The notes under the pieces are model-generated. The model was not told the DNA's origin and searched no databases. It saw nothing but the letters and a program-made list of their open reading frames with translations. A program made the position numbers and the translations under genes. This document shows positions 24,774 to 33,922 of a stretch of 64,000 bases of DNA, piece after piece. The stretch's first letter is position 1; every line of letters begins with the position of its first letter. The stretch is from CAVVAH01 sp963746175 (GTDB lineage Bacteria > Actinomycetota > Actinomycetes > JACCUZ01): positions 1,178,001 through 1,242,000 of the forward strand of contig CAVVAH010000004.1 of the NCBI GenBank assembly GCA_963746175.1, given 5' to 3'.

Positions 24774-26077
24774 GCGCGTTCAAGCTCGACGGCTCCCGGA
24801 CCCGGGCCGGCACGGTGACGCTGGGCGACATCTTCGAGGGGCTGTTCGGTGCCGATGCACCGGTGCGCTTCTCGGCGTACGACGGCAGCACCGCCGGCAG
24901 CAAGGACGCGCGGCTCGGCCTGCGCATCGTCAACCCGCGGGGCGTCTCCTACCTCGCGACCGCTCCCGGCTCGCTCGGCATGGCCCGCGCGTACATCAAG
25001 GGCGATCTCGAGATCGAAGGTGCCCACCCCGGCAACCCGTACGAGATGCTCAAGCTGATCGACGACGACCTGCGCATCAACCGGCCGCCGATGACGCAGG
25101 CGGTCGAGTGGTCGCGACAGCTCGGCGCCCGCACGTTCGTGCCGCCGCCGCTGCCGGAGCAGGAGGTCGTGCCCACCTGGCGGCGCGGCCTACGGCACTC
25201 GCGCGAGCGCGACGCCAGCTCGATCAGCTATCACTACGACGTCTCGAACACGTTCTACGAGCACGTCCTCGGCCCCTCGATGACCTACACCTGCGCCTGC
25301 TACCCGACGGCGGACGCGACGCTGGAGCAGGCGCAGGAGCACAAGTACGACCTCGTCGCCAAGAAGCTCGGGCTCCAGCCGGGCATGCGGCTGCTCGACG
25401 TCGGCTGCGGCTGGGGCGGCATGGTGCGGCACGCCGCGAAGAACTACGGAGTGCAGGTCATCGGCGTGACGCTGTCGCGGGCGCAGGCGACGTGGGGCCA
25501 GGCGCGGATCGAGACCGAGGGCCTCGGCGACCTGGCGGAGGTTCGCCACCAGGACTACCGCGACGTGGTCGAGCGCGACTTCGACGCGGTGAGCTCCATC
25601 GGCCTGATCGAGCACATCGGCGTGAAGAACTACCCGGCGTACTTCAGCTTCCTGCGGTCCCGGCTGCGCCCCGAGGGCCGGCTGCTCAACCACGGCATCA
25701 CCCGGTCGGACAACAAGCACCCCGGGCTGCCGCGGCGCGGCTTCATCGGCCGGTACGTGTTCCCCGACGGCGAGCTCACCGGCTCGGGCGACATCGTGCG
25801 CGCCGTGGAGGACTCCGGCCTCGAGGTGCAGCACCAGGAGAACCTCCGGGTGCACTACGCCAAGACGCTGCACGCCTGGTGCGACAACCTGGTGGCCAAC
25901 TGGGACGCCTGCGTCGCCGACGCCAGCCTGCCGATCGCCAAGGTGTGGGGCCTCTACATGGCGGGCTCGGCGCTGGGGTTCGAGCGCAACAGCATCCAGC
26001 TGCACCAGGTGCTCGCGACGCGCACGGCGGACAACGGTGCATCCGGCTACCCGCTGCGTCACGACTTCGGCGTCTGA
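24770..26077 (+). CDS. SAM-dependent fatty acyl methyltransferase, TmsB/BfaB/UfaA1-like
   Basis: A 435-residue cyclopropane-fatty-acyl-phospholipid synthase family protein. The SAM site is LLDVGCGWGGMVRHAAKNYG (around residues 206-225), followed by GVTLSRAQ; IGLIEHIGVKNYPAYF is the family active-site region. The N-terminal ~150 residues form the extra lipid-binding domain. Together with the upstream FAD oxidoreductase it most likely methylates membrane oleoyl chains at C10. Cyclopropane formation alone is the main alternative. Confidence 0.85.
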   Translation: MSAFKLDGSRTRAGTVTLGDIFEGLFGADAPVRFSAYDGSTAGSKDARLGLRIVNPRGVSYLATAPGSLGMARAYIKGDLEIEGAHPGNPYEMLKLIDDDLRINRPPMTQAVEWSRQLGARTFVPPPLPEQEVVPTWRRGLRHSRERDASSISYHYDVSNTFYEHVLGPSMTYTCACYPTADATLEQAQEHKYDLVAKKLGLQPGMRLLDVGCGWGGMVRHAAKNYGVQVIGVTLSRAQATWGQARIETEGLGDLAEVRHQDYRDVVERDFDAVSSIGLIEHIGVKNYPAYFSFLRSRLRPEGRLLNHGITRSDNKHPGLPRRGFIGRYVFPDGELTGSGDIVRAVEDSGLEVQHQENLRVHYAKTLHAWCDNLVANWDACVADASLPIAKVWGLYMAGSALGFERNSIQLHQVLATRTADNGASGYPLRHDFGV

Positions 26078-26080
26078 CGG

Positions 26081-26860
26081 TTGCTGGCGCTGAGCCTGCC
26101 GGACGTCAGCCCGGCAGGCTGGGCTCTGCTCGTCGTCGCCGCGGTCGCGGTCGGCTTCGCCAAGACCGGCATCAGCGGTGTCGGCTCGGTGGCGACCGCA
26201 CTGTTCGCGATCGTCCTGCCGGCCCGCGAGTCGACCGGCGCGCTGCTGCCGCTGCTCATCGCCGGCGACCTGGTCGCCATCGCGCTCTACGGCCGGCACA
26301 CGTCGTGGGCACTGATCCGCCGGCTGTTCCCGTGGGTGGCCGTCGGCGTCGTCGCCGGCGTGGTGTTCGTGGCCCAGGTGGGCGACAGCGGCATGCGTAC
26401 GGCGATCGGCCTGCTGCTGCTCGGGCTGGTCGCCGTGCAGCTGGTGACGCAGAGCGGCCGGCTGCGCGAAGCGCTGGGTCACCCCGGGGAGGGGCCGGTG
26501 CGGACCAGCCACCGCGTCGCCGCCGCGGTCGTGGGCATGGTCACCGGCTTCGTCACGATGGTGGCCAACGCCTCCGGCCCGGTGATGACTGTCTACCTGC
26601 TGCTGTCCGGCTTCTCGATGCTGGCGTTCCTCGGCACCGGCGCGTGGTTCTTCTTCCTCGTCAACGTCTTCAAGCTGCCGTTCAGCATCGGCCTCGGACT
26701 GGTCTCCGCGGACGCGCTCCTCGCGGACGTCGTGCTGCTGCCGGCCATGGCGGTCGGCGCGGCTCTCGGTGCCCTGCTGATCCGGCGGATCGAGCAGCGG
26801 ACGTTCGAACGGGTGGCGCTCGCCCTCGTCGTCGTCAGCGCCGTCCCCCTGCTGCTCTGA
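26081..26860 (+). CDS. TauE/SafE-family membrane transporter
   Basis: A 259-residue protein with about eight hydrophobic segments. GFAKTGISGVGSVATALFA near the N-terminus and TGFVTMVANASGPVMTVYLL in the middle are the two conserved half-repeats of TauE/SafE (DUF81) exporters of sulfite, sulfonates or other organic anions. The TTG start lies 3 bases after the previous stop, so it is part of the tms-like operon. The cargo is unknown and its role beside lipid methylation is unclear. Confidence 0.82.
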   Translation: MLALSLPDVSPAGWALLVVAAVAVGFAKTGISGVGSVATALFAIVLPARESTGALLPLLIAGDLVAIALYGRHTSWALIRRLFPWVAVGVVAGVVFVAQVGDSGMRTAIGLLLLGLVAVQLVTQSGRLREALGHPGEGPVRTSHRVAAAVVGMVTGFVTMVANASGPVMTVYLLLSGFSMLAFLGTGAWFFFLVNVFKLPFSIGLGLVSADALLADVVLLPAMAVGAALGALLIRRIEQRTFERVALALVVVSAVPLLL

Positions 26861-26989
26861 CCGACCCGTGGTCCGCTCTCCCGCCGTCCGGGTCCTCGTC
26901 AGAGCGGCTTCGGACGGACGCCGTCCCGTTGATGGAGCCCGCCGCCGGTCCGTGTCCGCATGCTGGTCTTGACCGGTCCACGACGGGCC

Positions 26990-27043
26990 GGTGCATCCCG
27001 CAACAGGCGTATCGACCTCGTGCGGGATGCACCGGCCTGTTGC
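26990..27043. repeat. Interleaved inverted repeats
   Basis: Two pairs of arms alternate. GGTGCATCCCGCA (26990-27002) pairs with TGCGGGATGCACC (27021-27033), and GCAACAGGC (27000-27008) pairs with GCCTGTTGC (27035-27043). The order A-B-A'-B' allows two alternative hairpins or a pseudoknot. It lies in the 340-base gap (26861-27200) between convergent TauE and kdpE genes. That gap also has two near-identical stretches, TCTGACCGCGCCACG (from 27122) and TCTGACCGCACCACG (from 27158), and no gene. Confidence 0.65.
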
Positions 27044-27200
27044 GGTGCCTCTCATCTCGGACGGCGAGACACGGACCGACGGCGGGTGGCCGAGATGGCG
27101 CTGCGTCCCGGTCCAGGCCGTTCTGACCGCGCCACGGGCGGCGGGAGCGGCGGCCGCTCTGACCGCACCACGAAGCCGCTGAGGCGACGCGAGTGCGCGG

Positions 27201-27881
27201 TCACACCTCGAAGCGGTAACCCACCCCGGGCTCAGTGAGGAGGTGGAGCGGCCGCGACGGCTCAGGCTCCAGCTTGCGGCGCAGCTGGGCGATGTACACG
27301 CGCAGGTAGTTCGTCTCGCTGGAGTACGTCGGGCCCCAGACCTCCTGGAGGAGCTGCTGCCGGCCGACCAGCCGACCCCGGTGCCGCACCAGGACCTCGA
27401 GGAGGGACCACTCCGTGGGGGTGAGCCGGACCTCGTCCCCCGCCGCCGTGGTCACCCGTCGCGCCGCCAGGTCCACCGTGAACGACCGCGTGGTCACCAC
27501 CGGCGCGTCGGGCGCGCCCTCCGCGCTACGACGGACGGCGGCGCGCACCCTGGCCAGCAGCTCGTCCATCCCGAACGGCTTCGTGACGTAGTCGTCCGCG
27601 CCCGCGTCGAGCGCGGCGACCTTGTCCGCCTGGTCCTCACGAGCCGACAGCACGAGCACCGGGGCGCGGGTCCAGCCACGCAGCGCCGTGAGCACGTCGA
27701 CCCCGTCCAGGTCGGGCAGTCCGAGGTCGAGGACGACCACGTCCGGGGGCCGCCGGGCAGCGGCCGCGAGCGCGGCAGCTCCTGTCCCCGTCGTCTCCAC
27801 CTCGTAGCCCCGAGCCGCGAGGGTGATGGCGAGGGCGCGTGCCAGGGGCGCGTCGTCGTCGACGATCAGGACGCGCGTCAC
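27201..27881 (-). CDS. kdpE: OmpR-family response regulator, KdpE-like
   Basis: A 226-residue regulator with receiver domain (VLIVDDDAPLARAL at the N-terminus, phospho-Asp in VVLDLGLPDLDGVDVL, Lys in DYVTKPF) and a winged-helix DNA-binding domain (LTPTEWSLLEVLVRHRG, LRVYIAQLRRKLE). These features match KdpE, the regulator of potassium uptake genes. Its start overlaps the stop of the KdpD-like kinase (ATGA), making it the last gene of a K+ transport operon. No kdpFABC genes are in the window, so its likely target is the KimA-like transporter. Confidence 0.88.
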   Translation of the reverse strand: MTRVLIVDDDAPLARALAITLAARGYEVETTGTGAAALAAAARRPPDVVVLDLGLPDLDGVDVLTALRGWTRAPVLVLSAREDQADKVAALDAGADDYVTKPFGMDELLARVRAAVRRSAEGAPDAPVVTTRSFTVDLAARRVTTAAGDEVRLTPTEWSLLEVLVRHRGRLVGRQQLLQEVWGPTYSSETNYLRVYIAQLRRKLEPEPSRPLHLLTEPGVGYRFEV

Positions 27882-29278
27882 GGCCGCGACCGCGGCAGGT
27901 CGACGGTCATCGTCAGGCCACCGCCGTCGGTGGTCGAGGCGCGGACCGAGCCCTCCATGGCTGCCACGAAGCCGTCCACGATCGCCAGCCCCAGGCCGAC
28001 GCCGGACCCGCCACGGTCGTCGAGGCGCTGGAACGGCTCGAACATCCGCTCACGGACGGCGGGGTCGACCCCGGGCCCGTGGTCGACCACCCGCAGCAGC
28101 AGCCGGTCCTGCGTCGCGTCGGCCTCGACGACCACGGCTCCGCCGGCGGGCTCGTGCCGTCGCGCGTTGTCCACGAGGTTGGCGACGACCCGCTCGAGCA
28201 GGACCGGGTCGGCGAGGGCGGCCGGCAGGTCGTCGGCGACCCGGTTGTCCACCGGGGTGCCCGGGGCGGCGACGAGGGCGCGAGCCACGACCTCGTCCAG
28301 CGCGACCTCCGCCGACGTGACGACCAGAGCCCCGGCACGCAGCCGGCTGAGGTCGAGCAGGTTCGCGACCATGTCGGTCAACCGGTCCGCCCCGGTCTCG
28401 ATCGTCGCCAGCAGCTCGTCGTGGGCGTTCGGCGGAAGCTCGACGTCCGTCTGGCGCAGAGCGGTCACCGCGGCCTTGATCCCGGCAAGGGGCGTACGGA
28501 GGTCGTGCCCGACGGCTGCGAGCAGAGCCGACCGCAGCCGGTCGACGTCGGCGAGCTGCCGGCCGCGGGCGGCGTCCTCGGCGAGCGACTGCGTCTCCAG
28601 CGCACGGGCTGCGGCGGCCGCGAGCTCGCCGAGCACCCGCCGGTCCTCGGCGAACGGCGTCGGGCCGTCGGCGACCAGGCGCAACCCCGGTGCGGCGTCC
28701 ACCTGCACGACCGGCGGGCCGACCATCGGAGGGCCGAACGCTGCCAGAGGCTCCGTGCCCGGGCGGCCGACGAGGGCGACCGACGTCATGCCGAAGGCGT
28801 CGGCGACCTCGGTGAGCACGGCGTCGACCCCGGTCGCCACCGGGCGGGTGGCCAGCCGCGCGAGGACGTCGGACTCGGCGCGGCTGCGCTCCGCGGCAGC
28901 CCGTTGTCGCCCCGCGATCTCGACCAGCCCGCTGACGGTGACCGACACACCGAGGAAGACGGCGAGCGCCACCAGGCTGTCCCGGTCGTCGACCCGGAAC
29001 GTGTGCAGCGGCGAGATCAGGAAGAAGTTCGCCAGCAGGAACGAGGCGATCGCCGCCCCGACCCCCACGGCGGTGCCGCCGACGACCGCGACGACGACGA
29101 CGGCGACCTGGAACAGCAGCAACGAGCTGGCGAGCGAGACCGCGTCCGTGCCGGCCAGCACCGCGGTCAGGACAGGCAGGCCGACCACCGCGATCGCGCT
29201 GCCGGCACCGCGGCGCCCGCGCCCCAGGCTCGCGGACCGCCCCGGCAACGCCCGGACGGCGCTGCCCAACTCCGTCAT
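27878..29278 (-). CDS. KdpD-like sensor kinase lacking the N-terminal KdpD and Usp domains
   Basis: A 466-residue membrane kinase. It starts directly with the four-helix DUF4118 membrane module of KdpD (LPVLTAVLAG..., GVGAAIASFLLANFFLISPL), then a GAF domain, HisKA with phospho-His in LLAAVGHDLRTPL, and HATPase (NLVDNARRH, GVGLGLAIVDG). Classic KdpD has ~400 further N-terminal residues that sense K+ and bind c-di-AMP; these are absent. ATG 29278 overlaps the transporter stop (ATGA), and the frame upstream of it only shadows the transporter gene. It most likely works with the adjacent KdpE-like regulator. Confidence 0.85.
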   Translation of the reverse strand: MTELGSAVRALPGRSASLGRGRRGAGSAIAVVGLPVLTAVLAGTDAVSLASSLLLFQVAVVVVAVVGGTAVGVGAAIASFLLANFFLISPLHTFRVDDRDSLVALAVFLGVSVTVSGLVEIAGRQRAAAERSRAESDVLARLATRPVATGVDAVLTEVADAFGMTSVALVGRPGTEPLAAFGPPMVGPPVVQVDAAPGLRLVADGPTPFAEDRRVLGELAAAAARALETQSLAEDAARGRQLADVDRLRSALLAAVGHDLRTPLAGIKAAVTALRQTDVELPPNAHDELLATIETGADRLTDMVANLLDLSRLRAGALVVTSAEVALDEVVARALVAAPGTPVDNRVADDLPAALADPVLLERVVANLVDNARRHEPAGGAVVVEADATQDRLLLRVVDHGPGVDPAVRERMFEPFQRLDDRGGSGVGLGLAIVDGFVAAMEGSVRASTTDGGGLTMTVDLPRSRP

Positions 29279-31227
29279 GGCTCCACGGTGGCACGGGCCG
29301 GCGCCTGCTGCTGCTCCGACCGGTCGGCGCCCAGGACCCACGGCACGCTGGTCACCATCACGCCGGGACGGAAGAGCAGCCTGGCCTTGAGCCGCAACGC
29401 GCTCTGGTTGTGCAGCAGGTGCTCCCACCAGTGCCGGACGACGTACTCCGGGATGAGCACCGAGACGACGTCGCGCGGCCCGGACCGCCGGACCGACGCC
29501 ACGTAGTCCAGCAGCGGGCCGGTGACGTCGCGGTACGGCGAGTCGAGGACCGTCAGCGGCACCGGGATGCCGCGCGCCAGCCACTCTGCCTCCAGCTCCG
29601 CCGTCTCGGCGGGGTTCGTCGAGACCGTGACGGCCGTGAGCGTGCTGGGCCGGGTGGCTCGGGCGTAGGCGAGCGTCTGCAGGGTGGGCGTGTGCAGCCG
29701 GGACACCGGCACGATCGCGTGCACCCGCGCCGGCAGGGTGACGCCGGCAGGTCCTGGACGGAGCTCCTCGGCCACGCGCGCGTAGTGGGTCCGCACGCCC
29801 TGCATGAGCAGGTACAGCGCAGGCATCGCCAGGACGACGATCCACGCGCCATGGGTGAACTTCGTGACCAGGACGACGACGAGGACGACGCCGGTGCAGC
29901 AGGCGCCGAGCAGGTTGATCGCCCGCTTGCGATGCAGGCCCGCGGCCGACGGCGGGCGGGTGGCCAGCAGCCTGGTCCAGTGCACGACCATGCCGGTCTG
30001 GCTGAGGGTGAAGGAGACGAAGACGCCGATGATGTACAGCTGGATCAGCCGCGTCGTGCTCGCGTCGAACGCGAGCACCAGGGCGCCGGCCAGGACGGCG
30101 AGCACCACGATGCCGTTGGAGAACACCAGCCGGTCACCGCGCCGGTAGAGCTGCCGCGGCAGGTACCCGTCGGCGGCAAGGATCGAGGACAGGATCGGGA
30201 AGCCGTTGTAGGCGGTGTTCGCCGCGAGCACGAGGACCGCCGCGGTGAACGCCTGCACGGCGAAGAACAGGAGCGTGCCGTTGCCGAAGACCGCAGCGGC
30301 GACCTGTGCGATGACGGTGCGCTGCTCGTAACCCTCCGGTGCGCCCACCAGACGGTGCAGGTTGTCGACGACGTGCACGTCGGAGGCCAGTGCCAGCGCG
30401 GTGATGCCGGCGAACATGACGACCGTCAGGCCGCCCATGATGGCGAGGGTATCGGCAGCGTTGCGCGATTTCGGCGGCCGGAAGCCGGGGACGCCGTTGC
30501 TCACGGCCTCAACGCCGGTGAGCGCGGTGCAGCCGGACGAGAACGCTCGGAGTGCCAGCGCCAGGACGAGCCAGCCGGAGACCTGGTGCTGGGGCACCAC
30601 GTGGAAGGCAGCCGACTCGGCCTCCGGTGTGCTGCCGGTCAGGACCCGCCAGCCGCCGACTCCGATCATCAGCAGCACGGTGGCGATGAAGCCGTACGTG
30701 GGAATGGCGAACAGCCGCCCCGACTCGCGCACGCCTCGCAGGTTCATCACGGTGAGCAGGGCGATGCACCCCAGCGAGAGCGCGACGGCGTGCGGAGCCA
30801 GCGACGGCACCGCCGAGACGACGTTGGCCACCCCCGCCGCGACCGACACGGCGACCGTCAGGACGTAGTCCACGAGCAGCGCCGTCGCCGCCACGAGCGC
30901 CGGCCGCCGACCCAGGTTGGCCCGGCTCACGGCGTACGCGCCGCCGCCGTCGGGGTATGCGTGGCAGGTCTGCCGGTACGACGCGACGACCACGACGAGC
31001 AGCAGGGCGACAGCCACCGCCACCCAGGGCGCCAGGTGCAGCAGGGCCAGCCCGCCGATGCTGAGCACGAGCAGGATCTCCTCGGTGGCGTAGGCATTCG
31101 AGGACAGCGGGTCGCTGCAGAACACCGGCAGCGCGATCCGCTTGGGCAGCAGCTCGTCGTGCAGGTTCTCGTTGCGCAGGGGTCGGCCCAGGAGGACCCG
31201 CTTGGGAACGGATGCCAGAGTTGTCAC
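29275..31227 (-). CDS. APC-superfamily transporter, KimA-like potassium importer
   Basis: A ~650-residue protein with about twelve membrane helices and a ~200-residue soluble C-terminal domain. The N-terminal signature FCSDPLSSNAYATEEILLVL matches KimA (YdaO) potassium/proton symporters of Bacillus and related APC proteins, as do SYRQTCHAYPDGGGAYAVS and FRPPKSRNAADTL. Linkage to KdpD/KdpE-like genes supports K+ uptake. The start is uncertain: GTG 31227 is used, and 31239 is also possible; neither has a strong ribosome site. No c-di-AMP riboswitch-like leader is seen. Confidence 0.8.
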   Translation of the reverse strand: MTTLASVPKRVLLGRPLRNENLHDELLPKRIALPVFCSDPLSSNAYATEEILLVLSIGGLALLHLAPWVAVAVALLLVVVVASYRQTCHAYPDGGGAYAVSRANLGRRPALVAATALLVDYVLTVAVSVAAGVANVVSAVPSLAPHAVALSLGCIALLTVMNLRGVRESGRLFAIPTYGFIATVLLMIGVGGWRVLTGSTPEAESAAFHVVPQHQVSGWLVLALALRAFSSGCTALTGVEAVSNGVPGFRPPKSRNAADTLAIMGGLTVVMFAGITALALASDVHVVDNLHRLVGAPEGYEQRTVIAQVAAAVFGNGTLLFFAVQAFTAAVLVLAANTAYNGFPILSSILAADGYLPRQLYRRGDRLVFSNGIVVLAVLAGALVLAFDASTTRLIQLYIIGVFVSFTLSQTGMVVHWTRLLATRPPSAAGLHRKRAINLLGACCTGVVLVVVLVTKFTHGAWIVVLAMPALYLLMQGVRTHYARVAEELRPGPAGVTLPARVHAIVPVSRLHTPTLQTLAYARATRPSTLTAVTVSTNPAETAELEAEWLARGIPVPLTVLDSPYRDVTGPLLDYVASVRRSGPRDVVSVLIPEYVVRHWWEHLLHNQSALRLKARLLFRPGVMVTSVPWVLGADRSEQQQAPARATVEP

Positions 31228-31249
31228 GTCCGCGAGCACACGCCGGCCA

Positions 31250-31295
31250 GGGCCACGGCGCCAGCGATCTTGACGCTTCCCTGACGCCGTGGCCC
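31250..31295. promoter_or_regulatory. TGACGC direct repeat inside an 11-bp hairpin
   Basis: GGGCCACGGCG (31250-31260) and CGCCGTGGCCC (31285-31295) form perfect 11-bp arms. The loop and 3' arm contain TGACGC at 31271 and again at 31282, exactly one helical turn apart. It lies between the divergent transporter and decarboxylase genes and could be a KdpE site; this is inference. Confidence 0.45.
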
Positions 31296-31339
31296 GGGAT
31301 CCCTGCGCTCCCTTGACGGTCTGCGGCACAGTGGGGCTC

Positions 31340-32722
<1,383 letters not shown>

Positions 32723-32742
32723 CCGTCACCCCCAGATCCGCT

Positions 32743-32810
32743 CGTTTGCGACCTGGTTCACCGACACGCCGAGGCTGCGCCGGCGTGTCGCGTGACTCAG
32801 GTCGCAAACG
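32743..32810. repeat. Nested cruciform between convergent genes
   Basis: Outer arms CGTTTGCGACCTG (32743-32755) and CAGGTCGCAAACG (32798-32810) pair perfectly. Inside them CGACACGCC (32762-32770) and GGCGTGTCG (32782-32790) pair perfectly. It sits between the convergent decarboxylase and secreted-protein genes and probably ends transcription from both sides. A decayed relative is at 20037-20112. Confidence 0.75.
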
Positions 32811-32836
32811 ACCAGGTGTTCCGGGCGTACGGCGGG

Positions 32837-33832
32837 TCAGCGGAGGTAGGGGCGGGCTCTGCCGCTGCCGGGGCGGATCCGCAGCGGTGCGGTGTCGACC
32901 GCCTCGAACGCCGACGCCGGGATCGTCTTGAGCTGGTCGAGCAGCCCGCTCGGCCAGCGGTCGTCGGCGGTGCCCTGGAAGTACCACGGCGAGCCGTTGT
33001 CGGCAAGCACCAGGCCGTAGCGCTGCATCGCCCGCAGCACGGTGCGCGTGTCGGCCCGGTAGCCCGACACCGGGAACGACGCCTTGAGCCGGAACCGCGC
33101 GCCCATCGGCGGGTACGACGGGTCGCTGACGCCGCCCGCGTCGTGCCGGGCCGGCCACACGTGCCGGCGGTCGGTGACGTTCGTCGTGAACCGGATCGCG
33201 TGGTCGACGTGACCGCGGGCCACCTCGCGGTAGCGGAGCAGCCCCGGCAGGATCGGCAGCCCCGCCGCGTCGGCGGACGTCCAGCCCTGCGGCCGCAGCT
33301 TGTTGCTGGTGAGCGACCACACCGCACCGGAGCCCGCGGTCCAGCCGCTGCCGCGCTGGTAGGTCGCGAACGTCTCGTAGAGCCGGCAACTGCTCTTGTC
33401 GACCACGATCGCGTGCCGGTCGCCGTCGGCGCTGCGACCGCCCTCGATCCTCGTGTCGCTGCCGAGCGGGTAGCGCACCCGGTTGCTCTCGTCGGCGTAG
33501 TCGAACGACACCGGCACCTTCGGGTGGCTGCCGCCCACGACGGTCACCGGGATGCCGTACGGCACCGGTTGCTCGCCGTACGACGGGCCGAAGTCGGGGT
33601 GCAGGTCGCGGTCCGGGGACATGTGCGCGAGCCACTGCGCGCTGTGGACGTGCACCGGCAGCGCACCGACGTCGGCGTGCCACCAACTGGTGGCAGGGAA
33701 GACGGGGCAGGTGGTGCCGGGGAGGTGCCTGGTGCCTCCTGAGGCGGCCCCGGAGGCGGCGGCCAGGAGCCCTCCGACCAGAGCCAGGACGAGGACAGCA
33801 CGGCGTACCGGCGGACGTTCCATGGTCGACAT
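32837..33832 (-). CDS. Secreted hypothetical protein
   Basis: 331 residues with a cleavable signal peptide: RRAVLVLALVGGLLAAASGA after a short basic N-terminus. The mature part has the segments FDYADESNRVRYPLG, DRHAIVVDKSSCRLYETFAT, GWTSADAAGLPILPGLLRY and MQRYGLVLADNGSPWYFQG. They recur together in uncharacterised secreted proteins of actinobacteria, acidobacteria and other soil bacteria. No catalytic motif is known. The gene is divergent from the flavohaemoprotein gene, 90 bases away. Confidence 0.8.
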   Translation of the reverse strand: MSTMERPPVRRAVLVLALVGGLLAAASGAASGGTRHLPGTTCPVFPATSWWHADVGALPVHVHSAQWLAHMSPDRDLHPDFGPSYGEQPVPYGIPVTVVGGSHPKVPVSFDYADESNRVRYPLGSDTRIEGGRSADGDRHAIVVDKSSCRLYETFATYQRGSGWTAGSGAVWSLTSNKLRPQGWTSADAAGLPILPGLLRYREVARGHVDHAIRFTTNVTDRRHVWPARHDAGGVSDPSYPPMGARFRLKASFPVSGYRADTRTVLRAMQRYGLVLADNGSPWYFQGTADDRWPSGLLDQLKTIPASAFEAVDTAPLRIRPGSGRARPYLR

Positions 33833-33922
33833 CTCGGCATCTCCGCAGGTCGGCTGCAGGCCCTCCCGGGTGACACGCCCGGGAATGGGACGGATCGGAC
33901 ACGGACGCTAGCCTGACCTGCC

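Noticed and set aside
26861..27200. Several short frames in the TauE-kdpE gap
   Set aside because: They coincide with inverted and direct repeats, start without ribosome sites and differ in composition from proteins.
31228..31339. Possible c-di-AMP (ydaO-type) riboswitch before the KimA-like gene
   Set aside because: Only ~110 bases separate the divergent genes and none of the conserved riboswitch core is visible; only a hairpin and TGACGC repeat are present.
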